Source: Deltaproteobacteria bacterium
GTDB taxonomy: Bacteria; Desulfobacterota; Desulfuromonadia; Desulfuromonadales; BM103
Direction: 5' to 3'
Length of the DNA: 64,000 bases
Assembly: GCA_024279915.1 (NCBI GenBank)
Contig: JAJRRB010000084.1
Location: forward strand, 46,195-110,194
In this document: piece after piece, positions 35,995-44,668 of the stretch
Numbering within the stretch: the stretch's first letter is position 1
Layout: every line of letters starts with the position of its first letter
Notes under the pieces: model-generated
What the model was told of the DNA's origin: nothing
The model's input: the letters and a program-made list of their open reading frames with translations, nothing else
The model's database searches: none
Position numbers and translations under genes: made by a program

Positions 35995-38562
35995 ATGAAG
36001 CTCACTCGCAGGGATTTCATCAAGAAGTCAGCCGCAACTAGTGGTGTTGTTCTGGCAGCCGGAACTGCTGCCCATGCCATGGCGGACAAACCGAAAACCA
36101 GTGCCATGGCAGAAGCCACGGCTCAGCCCAAGTCAGCAGGCCAGGGTGAGTGGGTCGCCACGACTTGTCAGGGTTGCACCTCATGGTGCTCCGCCGAAGC
36201 TTTGGTACAGGGTGGCCGGGTCGTCAAGGTTCGTGGCAACCAGCATTCCAAGTCGGCGGAAGGTTACCTTTGTCCACGTGGTCACTTGGCAATTGGACAA
36301 ATGTACGATCCGGATCGCATCAAAGTGCCGATGAAACGGACCAATCCGAAAAAAGGTCGCAACGAAGATCCGAAGTTCGTTCCCATCTCCTGGGACGAAG
36401 CCATCGACACCATTGCTGACAAGATGATGGAACTGCGCAAGAACAAAGAGACCAACAAGTTCATGCTGATGCGCGGTCGCTACACCTATACCCGCGACGT
36501 TATCTACGATGCCATGCCGAAGATCTTCGGCTCACCCAACAATATCTCCCATAGCGCCATCTGTGCCGAAGCCGAGAAGTTCGGGCCATACTTCACGCAA
36601 GGTTTTTGGGATTACCGCGATTACGATCTGGACAACACCAAGTACGTGTTGATGTTTGGCGGCGACCCGATCGCTTCCAACCGGCAGGTGCCGGTTGCGA
36701 TCCGCAAGTGGGGCAAGGTTCTCGATCAAGCAACGGTTGCTGTTGTCGATCCACGTCTGTCGGCAACGGCTTCCAAGGCTCATGAGTGGCTACCGGTCAT
36801 CCCCGGAGAAGATGGTGCCCTGGCTGTTGCCATGGCTAACGTTATCCTGACCGAAGGTCTCTGGAGTAAAGAGTTTGTCGGTGATTTCAAGGATGGCAAG
36901 AACCGTTTCGTTTCCGGCAAACAGGTCGATGAAGGAACCTTCGACGAAAAGCTCACCAACGGCGTGATCAAGTGGTGGAACCTGGAACTGAAAGACCGTA
37001 CCCCGGAATGGGCTGCACCGATCTGCGGCATTCCTGCTGACCAGATCAAACGAGTTGCGACCGGTCTCGCCAAAGCTTCTCCTAACTGCATGGTCTGGAT
37101 GGCTCCCGGTGCAGCAATGCAGGTCCGCGGTGCCTACGCGGCCATGGCCGCCCACGCCCTCAACGGCCTGGTTGGCGCCATCGACACCGAAGGTGGCGTA
37201 TTGGAGAAAATGAAGGCTCCTTACAGCCACATCCCGCTGCACAAAGAGAAGTTCAAACCCTATATCGATGCAATCTCTGCGAAGGGTCAGAAAAACAAGA
37301 AGATCGATCAGCGCGGCACCAAGGAGTTCCCGGCTCTGAAAAAGGGCAAGTCGGGCGGAGGTGTGGTTACCAATCGTGCCGCAGATGGCATCCTGAATGA
37401 GGACCCCTATGATATCAAGGTGGCCATCGGTTACTGGAACAACCTGACGTTTCCCTGTACCGGTGCCGATCGTTGGGAAAGAGCCTTAAGTAAACTGCCT
37501 TTCTTCGCTCACATTACGACCAACGCTGCGGAAATGTCCTGGTTTGCTGACATTGCCCTGCCTGCCGCCTTCCACGCGTACGAGCGCTGGGCCTTCCTGC
37601 CGAGCAAAGCGGCTCGTCACAGTTATGTTTCCATCGAACAACCTATGGTCAAGCCGCTCTGGGATGTTCGTATTGACGAGACCGAGGTTCCCTACCTGAT
37701 CGCTGAAAAGCTCAAGGCAAAAGGTTTCTCGAACATGTTCGATTACTTCCAGACAGAATGTAAGGATCCAGAGACTGGCAAGTCGCCGACCAATAGTATG
37801 GAATTTGCTCTCTACGTCACAAAGATCATGACTCAGAACTTCTGGGACCCGGCCAAATACAAGGGCGGTGACAAGCTGTCTGGTTGGGAAGACTTCCGCA
37901 AGAAAGGTATCTGGCAATCGGAAGCTTACCCCTTCAAAAAGAAGTGGGGTAAGTGGAAGACCAAGACTCATAAGTTTGAATTCTACAGTGAGACTCTCAA
38001 GGAAGCGCTGCACAAGCACGCTGAGAAGTACAAGACCAGCATCGACGACGTGCTCGAAACGGCTAAATATACAGCCAAGGGCGAACAGGCTTTCATTCCT
38101 CATTATGAGCCAGCTTTCCGCCATGGCGACGCGAAGGATTATCCCTTTATCTTTCAGGAGTACCGCTCTCGATTGAATCGTGAGGGGCGTTCGCAGAACC
38201 TGGCCGCATACTACGAATTCAAGAAGGTAGATCCAGGCGATGCAAGTTGGGATGATGTGGTGAAAATCAATCCGGCGGATGCAGCGAAACTGGGCATCAA
38301 AGAGGGCGATAAGGTCAGGGTGACCTCACCGATTGCATCAATTGAAGGAAATGCCCATCTGTTCGAGGGGATTCGGCCTGGAACCGTAAGTAAGTGTTTC
38401 GGTCAAGGGCACTGGGCCTACGGTCAGATTGCCTCACTGGAGTTCGGCAAGAAAGCTCGCGGTGGCAGTAATAACCATCTGATGCCAGCAGATTATGACC
38501 GCCTGAGTGGCTCCACCGCTCGCCATGGCGGTGTAACCCGGGTCAAGATCGTCAAACTGTAA
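35995..38562 (+). CDS. Arr/Arx-type molybdopterin oxidoreductase, catalytic subunit
   Basis: 855 residues, the size of ArrA and ArxA. A Tat signal (TRRDFIKKSAA, then Ala-rich) sends it to the periplasm. The Fe-S motif CQGCTSWCSAEA...GYLCPRGH binds one [4Fe-4S] cluster. The region RGRYTYTRD and then GSPNNISHSAICAEAEKFG is shared with respiratory arsenate reductases. The C-terminal domain fits the molybdopterin-binding fold (INPADAAKLGIKEGDKVRVTSP). With AioXSR-like regulators upstream it is most likely a respiratory oxyanion reductase or oxidase. Arsenate, arsenite, antimonate, selenate and related ions cannot be told apart from sequence alone. GGGAGG precedes the ATG. Confidence 0.82.
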   Translation: MKLTRRDFIKKSAATSGVVLAAGTAAHAMADKPKTSAMAEATAQPKSAGQGEWVATTCQGCTSWCSAEALVQGGRVVKVRGNQHSKSAEGYLCPRGHLAIGQMYDPDRIKVPMKRTNPKKGRNEDPKFVPISWDEAIDTIADKMMELRKNKETNKFMLMRGRYTYTRDVIYDAMPKIFGSPNNISHSAICAEAEKFGPYFTQGFWDYRDYDLDNTKYVLMFGGDPIASNRQVPVAIRKWGKVLDQATVAVVDPRLSATASKAHEWLPVIPGEDGALAVAMANVILTEGLWSKEFVGDFKDGKNRFVSGKQVDEGTFDEKLTNGVIKWWNLELKDRTPEWAAPICGIPADQIKRVATGLAKASPNCMVWMAPGAAMQVRGAYAAMAAHALNGLVGAIDTEGGVLEKMKAPYSHIPLHKEKFKPYIDAISAKGQKNKKIDQRGTKEFPALKKGKSGGGVVTNRAADGILNEDPYDIKVAIGYWNNLTFPCTGADRWERALSKLPFFAHITTNAAEMSWFADIALPAAFHAYERWAFLPSKAARHSYVSIEQPMVKPLWDVRIDETEVPYLIAEKLKAKGFSNMFDYFQTECKDPETGKSPTNSMEFALYVTKIMTQNFWDPAKYKGGDKLSGWEDFRKKGIWQSEAYPFKKKWGKWKTKTHKFEFYSETLKEALHKHAEKYKTSIDDVLETAKYTAKGEQAFIPHYEPAFRHGDAKDYPFIFQEYRSRLNREGRSQNLAAYYEFKKVDPGDASWDDVVKINPADAAKLGIKEGDKVRVTSPIASIEGNAHLFEGIRPGTVSKCFGQGHWAYGQIASLEFGKKARGGSNNHLMPADYDRLSGSTARHGGVTRVKIVKL

Positions 38563-38589
38563 CCAACGACTTATTGATAGGAGACGAAA

Positions 38590-39366
38590 ATGCCGAAAAA
38601 ATACGGAATGGTCATAGACCTGCACCAGTGTGTTGGCTGCGGAGCCTGCGCACTGGGGTGTAAGAATGAAAACAATACTCAGGCCCGGGTTGGTGGCCAG
38701 GGTTACAACTGGGCGGACTTTACTATGAAGACGACCGGAAAGTTTCCCAACACCAAGTACACCCAGATGCCAGTGCTGTGCAATCACTGTACTGACGCTC
38801 CATGTGTTGCAGAATGTCCAGTGACACCTAAGGCGATGTTCAAGGCTGGCGACAATACAACCCTGCACAACCAGGAACGCTGCATTGGTTGCAGATCTTG
38901 CCAGATGGCTTGCCCTTACAGTGAAGAAGAACTGGATGCGACAAGCATGAACGGGGAGACTTACAGCGTCATCAGCTTCAACCCGTTCAAGAAGCCGACT
39001 CAACCCGAGTGGCAAGACAAGTCGGTCTTGATTGCCGGGTGCACGTCCTCTGGCGCAGAGGTCTCTGCGAAAGTGGGGACAACGCCACCAGGTGAGAATC
39101 AATTCAAATCCGGTGACTACCAACCTGTCCGCAAGGCAGGCGTCGTCGAGAAGTGTATTCTCTGTCACCATCGTACCACCAACGGTCTGCTACCGACCTG
39201 TGTTGATGCCTGTCCTGCCAGCGCGCGTATTTTCGGCGATCTCAATGATCCGAACAGTGCGATTGCCAAGGCGCTCAAGCAGCACAAGTCAACCCGGCTC
39301 AAGGTGGACGAAGGAACAGATCCGAATGTTTATTACATCCGGAGTTACAACGATCCTAAGGTGTAA
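38590..39366 (+). CDS. four-[4Fe-4S] electron-transfer subunit (ArrB/PsrB-like)
   Basis: 258 residues with four Cys clusters: CVGCGACALGC, CNHCTDAPCVAECP, CIGCRSCQMACP, and CILCHHRTTNGLLPTCVDAC. It would carry electrons between the catalytic subunit (28 bp upstream) and the membrane pool. It has no signal peptide, as expected for a partner exported with the Tat-bearing subunit. The segments DLHQCVGCGAC and ARIFGDLNDP are like those of ArrB. No NrfD/PsrC membrane anchor gene follows. Confidence 0.88.
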   Translation: MPKKYGMVIDLHQCVGCGACALGCKNENNTQARVGGQGYNWADFTMKTTGKFPNTKYTQMPVLCNHCTDAPCVAECPVTPKAMFKAGDNTTLHNQERCIGCRSCQMACPYSEEELDATSMNGETYSVISFNPFKKPTQPEWQDKSVLIAGCTSSGAEVSAKVGTTPPGENQFKSGDYQPVRKAGVVEKCILCHHRTTNGLLPTCVDACPASARIFGDLNDPNSAIAKALKQHKSTRLKVDEGTDPNVYYIRSYNDPKV

Positions 39367-39388
39367 TTACCTGCTGCTATGAATCTAT

Positions 39389-39417
39389 AGGGCGAGGTCA
39401 TTGACCTCGCCCTTTTT
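39389..39417 (+). terminator. terminator inside the reductase operon
   Basis: AGGGCGAGGTC (39389-39399) pairs perfectly with GACCTCGCCCT (39403-39413) across loop ATT, followed by TTTTT. It separates the AB genes from the accessory genes, so it probably attenuates rather than ends the operon. Confidence 0.85.
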
Positions 39418-39431
39418 CAACTGAGGTCCGA

Positions 39432-40070
39432 ATGAATGATTTGCAACACAGAACCCACCTTCGCCATCTTGCCAGAGCAGACGTCTATCGGCTTTTAAGT
39501 GCCTGCTACTATCAGCCTGAGGAGGCTTTCCTGGAAGAAGAAGTCTTCGCACAGCTCAAAACAGCTCTGGCAAAAGCACACCTCCGCGGGGTGATTGAGG
39601 CGGCGGGTTTAGACGATGGATTCCGCGCTTCAGGCGTTGAAGCCTTGCTGCTTGATTACAGCCGACTGTTTTTGGGCCCCTTCGAAATCTTGGCAAAACC
39701 CTACGGTTCAGTCTATCTTGACGGCGAAAAGATCGTTATGGGAGACTCGACCATGCAGGCTCTGGAGGTGTATAGAGAGGGTGGCTTTGACGTTGCCGAA
39801 GATTTTCTGGAGATGCCAGACCATATTGCTGTAGAACTTGAGTTCCTCTACCTGCTCTCGTTCCGCATTGGCAAAGCATCTGATGATGAAGAGAAGGCTC
39901 GCCTGATATTATTGAAACAAAAGTTTCTCGAAGAACATCTGGGACGTTGGGTTGGGACACTCTCCGAAGCCATTAGAAAAGGCGCCCAAACTGACTTCTA
40001 TAAACAACTTGCAGATTTGACGGAACAGTTTGTCCGTGAAGACTTACAAGAGCTTACAGAGGCAGAATAG
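39432..40070 (+). CDS. TorD/DmsD-family maturation chaperone
   Basis: 212 helical residues with the family marks YRLLSACYYQPEEAF, EALLLDYSRLFLGP, PYGSVYLDGE, and MPDHIAVELEFLYLL. These chaperones bind the Tat signal of a molybdoenzyme and hold it until cofactor is inserted. Here the client should be the catalytic subunit upstream (ArxD/ArrD equivalent). Preceded by GAGG; next gene starts 5 bp downstream. Confidence 0.88.
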   Translation: MNDLQHRTHLRHLARADVYRLLSACYYQPEEAFLEEEVFAQLKTALAKAHLRGVIEAAGLDDGFRASGVEALLLDYSRLFLGPFEILAKPYGSVYLDGEKIVMGDSTMQALEVYREGGFDVAEDFLEMPDHIAVELEFLYLLSFRIGKASDDEEKARLILLKQKFLEEHLGRWVGTLSEAIRKGAQTDFYKQLADLTEQFVREDLQELTEAE

Positions 40071-40075
40071 ACATT

Positions 40076-41050
40076 ATGTTACCATCTCTTGGCAGTCATG
40101 CAGTGAGGGCTTTGACACCGCAAACCGCGGTCACAGTCGATCACTCTCGTTGTGTACGGCATCGCTGTAAACGCAACGAGTGTAGCAAGTGCCTTGAGAT
40201 CTGCCCGGTCGAAGCAATCACTTGGGATGAACGGGGCTTGTATGTTTCGCCAAGCGATTGCACACAGTGCCTGCGTTGTTTGTCGGTCTGTCCGACAGCG
40301 GCTTTGACGTCTCCTGAACTGTCGCTATTGCAGGTATTTACTGACCTGGCAAAGCACCCGAATTTGGTTCTGGGCTGCAATCACTATCCTGACATAAAAA
40401 CCCATGCACAGCTTTCTTGCTTGGGCTTCCTTGCTCATCCAGAATTAATGTTGCTGTTGGCTCTTGTTTTTCGTGATGGCGTGCAAATTAACCTGACCCG
40501 CTGTGAAGGCTGTCCGAACGGGCATATTCTGGATGACGTTCATGGGGCCCATGATCAATTAGGGACACTTCTACCTGACCATAAGGTCTCCCTTATACGT
40601 GAACGGGATAAGCTCAAATATAAGCCCCCTGCGCTGTCCAGACGCGAGTTGTTCAGTTTCTTTCGAGAGAGCTCGACGCGAACCGCCATGGTCATGGTGG
40701 AGCGTCTCCAGGTTAGCTCGAGAGCACAATCCTATGGCAGCAAGCAAGTCCCTCAGGTTCGAACCATGCTGCTCAAGGCGATGGAGACGTTTCCGGAGAT
40801 ACAACGGCGGGCCGCAGAACAGTTGTTCGGTCAGATCGCTTTTACTGAAACCTGTACTGCTTGCGGCGGTTGTGTCGGTGTCTGCCCGACCGGAGCCATT
40901 GATCCCTCTGATAAAGATAAGTTCTCACCGACCTTTGATAAAACCCTTTGTGTCAGTTGTGGCTCCTGTCAGGCTTTCTGCCGCAAGCAGGGTGTCCACT
41001 TGATGGCAGCTTCGACCCCAAAACAAGCCGCGTCTTTAGCGTCGGCTTAA
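40076..41050 (+). CDS. multi-cluster ferredoxin-type protein
   Basis: 324 residues with four Cys clusters: a divergent CVRHRCKRNECSKCLEICP, CTQCLRCLSVCP, CTACGGCVGVCP, and CVSCGSCQAFC. A central region has further Cys (CEGCPNG). No signal peptide or membrane segment is visible, so it is probably cytoplasmic. Similar proteins accompany TorD-type chaperones in molybdoenzyme operons and may help assemble Fe-S clusters or act like NapF. Exact role unknown. Confidence 0.72.
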   Translation: MLPSLGSHAVRALTPQTAVTVDHSRCVRHRCKRNECSKCLEICPVEAITWDERGLYVSPSDCTQCLRCLSVCPTAALTSPELSLLQVFTDLAKHPNLVLGCNHYPDIKTHAQLSCLGFLAHPELMLLLALVFRDGVQINLTRCEGCPNGHILDDVHGAHDQLGTLLPDHKVSLIRERDKLKYKPPALSRRELFSFFRESSTRTAMVMVERLQVSSRAQSYGSKQVPQVRTMLLKAMETFPEIQRRAAEQLFGQIAFTETCTACGGCVGVCPTGAIDPSDKDKFSPTFDKTLCVSCGSCQAFCRKQGVHLMAASTPKQAASLASA

Positions 41051-41066
41051 AGATAAGGAGTTTTCT

Positions 41067-41252
41067 ATGTTTGGTTTGGGTACGACAGAATTAATAATCA
41101 TCCTGGTTCTGGTGATGATCGTATTTGGCGCGGGGAAACTCCCCCAGGTCGCAAAGTCTCTCGGTAAAGGAATCCGCGAGTTTAAAGATGGTGTGGACCC
41201 GAATCTGATTAATGGTGAGGATTTGGCGACTGATGAGAAGAAAGAGGCCTAG
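41067..41252 (+). CDS. tatA: Sec-independent translocase TatA
   Basis: 61 residues: one membrane helix (ELIIILVLVMIVFGAGKLP) followed by the amphipathic helix LGKGIREFKDG, with the FG hinge. It is a TatA/E pore protein. Placed inside a molybdoenzyme operon, it probably boosts export of the twin-arginine catalytic subunit. AAGGAG precedes the ATG. Confidence 0.93.
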   Translation: MFGLGTTELIIILVLVMIVFGAGKLPQVAKSLGKGIREFKDGVDPNLINGEDLATDEKKEA

Positions 41253-41266
41253 TGCCTATTTGACTC

Positions 41267-42226
41267 ATGCAAGATAAACTCGGCCGCACCATCAATTACC
41301 TACGACTCTCGATCACGGATCGCTGCAACCTTCGCTGTTGCTACTGTATGCCGGCAACAGGTGTACCCGCCTGCGAGCATGGCGATGTTTTGCGTTATGA
41401 GGAGTTGCTGAAGATTACAGAAGCGGCGGTCAGCCTTGGCATTGAAAAGGTCCGTATTACAGGTGGTGAGCCACTGGTTCGAAAAGGCCTGATTAGTTTT
41501 CTGAAACAGCTAGGCTCTCTCTCTGGGCTGACTGAGATGACTCTGACCACCAATGGTCTGCTTCTTGAGGAGACTGCTGAACGACTCAAAGCTGTGGGTG
41601 TAAACCGACTCAATGTCAGCCTCGACTCCCTCGATCATCAAACTTATAAGCAGATTACCCGTGGCGGTGACCTCAAGAAGGTACTGACGGGACTAGATGC
41701 TGCCGAACAGGCAGGGCTTCGTTTGAAACTGAACATGGTCGTCATGCGTGGTATCAACGACCAAGAAGTTGAGGCCTTTGCGGCGTTGAGCCAAAAACAT
41801 CCTTGGTCTGTCCGCTTTATTGAGTACATGCCAACCATTCGTGAAGCCGTCTGGAAGAACCGTGTGATCTCTGGAGGTGAAATTCTCGAGCGACTGAAGC
41901 TGACATTTACATTGTCATCCATCCCAACTTCTCGCCTCTGCGGCCCAGCCAAACCTTATCGAATTGATGGAGCTATGGGTACGGTTGGTATTATTACTCC
42001 GATGTCTGAACATTTCTGTGGCAATTGCAATCGCATTCGGGTCACGTCTCAGGGACTCGCTAAAAGTTGCCTGCTCTCTGACCAGGCCCTCGATCTCAGG
42101 TCGGCTTTAGCCAAAGGACCGCAGTCTATTAGAGATGCTTTGGTCGAAGTCATCAGTGGTAAAAACCAGCAACACCATTTCGAGGAAGAGGAACGCTGCT
42201 TCCAAATGTCCAGTGTCGGAGGATAA
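41267..42226 (+). CDS. moaA: GTP 3',8-cyclase, molybdopterin synthesis
   Basis: 319 residues. Radical SAM motif CNLRCCYC and the C-terminal second cluster CGNCNRIRVTSQGLAKSCLL. It makes the first intermediate of the molybdenum cofactor from GTP. The C-terminus lacks the GG tail spacing of some MoaA proteins but ends in SVGG. Starts 14 bp after tatA, so molybdenum cofactor supply is coupled to the reductase. Confidence 0.95.
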   Translation: MQDKLGRTINYLRLSITDRCNLRCCYCMPATGVPACEHGDVLRYEELLKITEAAVSLGIEKVRITGGEPLVRKGLISFLKQLGSLSGLTEMTLTTNGLLLEETAERLKAVGVNRLNVSLDSLDHQTYKQITRGGDLKKVLTGLDAAEQAGLRLKLNMVVMRGINDQEVEAFAALSQKHPWSVRFIEYMPTIREAVWKNRVISGGEILERLKLTFTLSSIPTSRLCGPAKPYRIDGAMGTVGIITPMSEHFCGNCNRIRVTSQGLAKSCLLSDQALDLRSALAKGPQSIRDALVEVISGKNQQHHFEEEERCFQMSSVGG

Positions 42227-42227
42227 A

Positions 42228-42587
42228 ATGACGGGGAGTGTCCTTACCGTTTGTGTCAGTGAAAAGAAAGGCGAACGGAAAACCCCGGTTGCCAGTGTCG
42301 AACTGCGGCCAGAGCATGGGATTGTTGGTGATGCCCACGCTGGAGAGTGGCACAGGCAGGTAAGTTTGCTCGCTATTGAGAGTATCCGTAAAATGCAGAA
42401 GATGGGGCTCGATGTAGATAGTGGTGACTTCGCTGAAAATATCACGACGGAGGGCATCAATCTCGTCGCTCTACCGGTCGGGTCGCAACTGAGGATTGGT
42501 GAAACACTCCATAACTTTCGGCATTTCCATTCCCATTCGCAAGCTCCTTTCTGCGCAGAAGCCATTAGCTGTAACTCTAACACTTGA
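42228..42587 (+). CDS. MOSC-domain protein, C-terminally truncated
   Basis: 119 residues starting 1 base after the moaA stop. The N-terminal part fits MOSC domains (GIVGDAHAGEWHRQVSLLAIESI; SGDFAENITTEGINL; PVGSQLRIGETL). After GETL the sequence turns into HNFRHFHSHSQAPFCAEAI and stops. Full-length relatives continue with ITQIGKECH and a Cys that handles sulfur, which is missing. No other frame restores it. MOSC proteins carry sulfur for molybdenum cofactor; this one may be inactive. Confidence 0.75.
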   Translation: MTGSVLTVCVSEKKGERKTPVASVELRPEHGIVGDAHAGEWHRQVSLLAIESIRKMQKMGLDVDSGDFAENITTEGINLVALPVGSQLRIGETLHNFRHFHSHSQAPFCAEAISCNSNT

Positions 42588-42740
42588 CTTGGTCAGGTCT
42601 ATTGCTTGCTTTGGGCTTTGTATTATAATTCAAATAGATAGGGTTTTTTGTGAACTGACATGGCTTGCTTTGTCGGCGTGGTCTGGTACTCCAGGGGGTC
42701 GCAGTTATCGAGCAACTCATTATTGATGGTTGAAGTCGTT

Positions 42741-43430
42741 ATGAAATGCGAACAGATCTTTGAGATCGAAAAACTGCGCGACCGAACGGGACTCTTTGCG
42801 GATCGCTACGAGGCGGGGCAGGTGCTGTCCGGGTTGGTCAGACAGCTCGCTCTGCAGCATCCCTTGGTGCTGGCTATCCCGGCTGGCGGAGTGCCAGTGG
42901 CGGTCCCGCTTGCTGAAGCCCTGAACTGCCGGCTGGATGCAGCAGTCGTTAGTAAGATTACTCTGCCCTGGAACACCGAAGCCGGTTATGGGGCGGTTGC
43001 CTTTGATGGCAGTTACCTGCTCAATGAAGCAATGATCAGGGCTGTTGGCTTGGACGAGGCTGACATTGCCCAGGGGCTCGAAAAGACCAGGGCAAAGGTC
43101 GTCAGACGGGTCGCGGCGTTACGAAAAGGGCGGCCAATGCCAGATATGACTGCACGCGAAGTCATTGTGGTCGATGATGGACTGGCTAGCGGCTTCACCA
43201 TGTATGCGGCTGTGGCCGCCTTGCGTCGGGCGGGAGCCGGAGAGCTTATTGTCGCTGTTCCTACCGGCCACGAGAATTCCGTGCGGAGCCTGGCGGATAA
43301 AGTTGAGATAGTCTGTTGTGCCAACATCAGGAGTGGTCCTTCCTTTGCCGTGGCATCAGCCTATCGGTACTGGAATGACGTCAGCGAAGCTGAAGCTGAA
43401 CGGGTATTGCTTGAATTCCCAGAGACATGA
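42741..43430 (+). CDS. phosphoribosyltransferase-family protein
   Basis: 229 residues from ATG 42741 (ATG 42726 is possible). The PRPP loop VIVVDDGLASGFTMYAAVAALR is complete and preceded by AIPAGGVPVAVPLAEAL. Such proteins are often annotated as predicted phosphoribosyltransferases of the PF00156 type with RTG-like context. The substrate is unknown. The link to the molybdoenzyme locus is only positional. Confidence 0.82.
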   Translation: MKCEQIFEIEKLRDRTGLFADRYEAGQVLSGLVRQLALQHPLVLAIPAGGVPVAVPLAEALNCRLDAAVVSKITLPWNTEAGYGAVAFDGSYLLNEAMIRAVGLDEADIAQGLEKTRAKVVRRVAALRKGRPMPDMTAREVIVVDDGLASGFTMYAAVAALRRAGAGELIVAVPTGHENSVRSLADKVEIVCCANIRSGPSFAVASAYRYWNDVSEAEAERVLLEFPET

Positions 43431-43504
43431 TACTTGTTGTGGGAAGGTGATACTTGACCAAGGTCATATCCTTGATGGTCAATTCAGGGTATTTTCAACA
43501 GAGC

Positions 43505-44506
43505 ATGAATAAAATAATCGATTGGAACAAAGCAAGTCACTGGCGGTTGACGATCCAGTGGCTTTTCTTCGGCTGGTGTCTCTATCTCGGCATACAGTTC
43601 TGGCTGTTTGTTCGCCATTTTGAAACCATGGGGAGATCAGGGTATTTCTCTCGGCCACCTGGGGTTGAGGGCTTTTTGCCGATCGGCTCTCTGGTAAGCC
43701 TCAAAACCTGGTTGTTTACCGGCCACTTTGACACGGTTCATCCGGCGGCATTGGTTCTCTTTCTCACCTTTCTTGCCATGGCGTTACTAACGAAGAAATC
43801 GTTCTGTTCGTTTATCTGCCCGGTAGGTACTCTCTCAGAAGTGAGTTGGAAACTGGGCCGTAAGCTGCTCGGGCGAAATTTTCGTATCTGGCGAGGTCTT
43901 GATCTTTTCCTACAGTTCATCAAGTATGTTTTACTTTTCTTTTTCGCCAACTTGATTCTGGTTGGTATGCCGATAGTCGCACTCAAAGAATTCCTCAATG
44001 CACCTTACTGGGCGATTGCTGATGTGAAGATGCTGCACTTTTTTACCGGTATGTCGACCACCAGTATGGTTGTCATCGCGGCACTGTCGTTATTGTCAGT
44101 CCTTTACAAGAACTTTTGGTGTCGCTACCTCTGCCCTTACGGTGCGCTACTCGGCCTGTTGAGTATGTTCAGCCCGTTCAAAGTATCGCGATGCCAGGAT
44201 AAATGTATCGATTGTGGTGCCTGTAGCCGCGTCTGCCCAGCGCAGATCGATGTGCAACATAAGGAGAGGGTTTATTCGCCAGAGTGCACCGGTTGTCTGA
44301 CTTGTGTCAGTAACTGTCCTGAAAAGGGTGCTTTGTCGATGGCTTTCTTGAAGCGGCCTGTACCGGGAGTCGCATTTGTTCTGATCGTGATGTTGCTTTT
44401 TACAGGAGGGGTGTTGACAGGTATGCTTACCGATCACTGGCAGACTAGTTTAACTTACGACAACTATCGACAATTGATCCCGATGGCTGCTCGTTTTGGG
44501 CACTGA
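43505..44506 (+). CDS. NapH-like membrane 4Fe-4S protein
   Basis: 333 residues from ATG 43505; the frame opens further upstream but ATG 43505 gives the usual short N-terminus. About five membrane helices carry CSFICPVGTLSE and FWCRYLCPYGALLGLLSMFS. Two C-terminal ferredoxin clusters follow, CIDCGACSRVCP and CTGCLTCVSNCP. NapH and related proteins pass quinol electrons to periplasmic reductases. This is the best candidate membrane link for the reductase, since no NrfD-type anchor is present. Confidence 0.85.
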   Translation: MNKIIDWNKASHWRLTIQWLFFGWCLYLGIQFWLFVRHFETMGRSGYFSRPPGVEGFLPIGSLVSLKTWLFTGHFDTVHPAALVLFLTFLAMALLTKKSFCSFICPVGTLSEVSWKLGRKLLGRNFRIWRGLDLFLQFIKYVLLFFFANLILVGMPIVALKEFLNAPYWAIADVKMLHFFTGMSTTSMVVIAALSLLSVLYKNFWCRYLCPYGALLGLLSMFSPFKVSRCQDKCIDCGACSRVCPAQIDVQHKERVYSPECTGCLTCVSNCPEKGALSMAFLKRPVPGVAFVLIVMLLFTGGVLTGMLTDHWQTSLTYDNYRQLIPMAARFGH

Positions 44507-44532
44507 TTTTTCTGTAACGGGAAGATAACGAC

Positions 44533-44577
44533 AATATGAAACGGGGACAGAATTTAATTCTGTCCCCGTTTCATATT
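44533..44577. repeat. 45-base perfect palindrome (REP-like)
   Basis: Two 22-base arms are exact reverse complements around one central base (44555). The core is CGGGGACAGAATT with its mirror AATTCTGTCCCCG. GGGGACAG palindromes of this kind are often mobilised by REP-associated tyrosine (IS200-like) transposases. None is encoded here. It lies 26 bp after the NapH-like stop and lacks a T tail. Confidence 0.8.
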
Positions 44578-44623
44578 CGTACTATATCGATCAGGTCGTT
44601 AATCAGCAGCAGGGGTTTTCTTA

Positions 44624-44652
44624 ATATGATGAGCATGTACAGCTCATCATAT
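44624..44652. repeat. perfect 11-bp hairpin
   Basis: ATATGATGAGC (44624-44634) pairs with GCTCATCATAT (44642-44652) around ATGTACA. It may end transcription of the minus-strand gene at 44669 by structure, but lacks a U run. Confidence 0.6.
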
Positions 44653-44668
44653 CTCTCCCCGATAAAGT

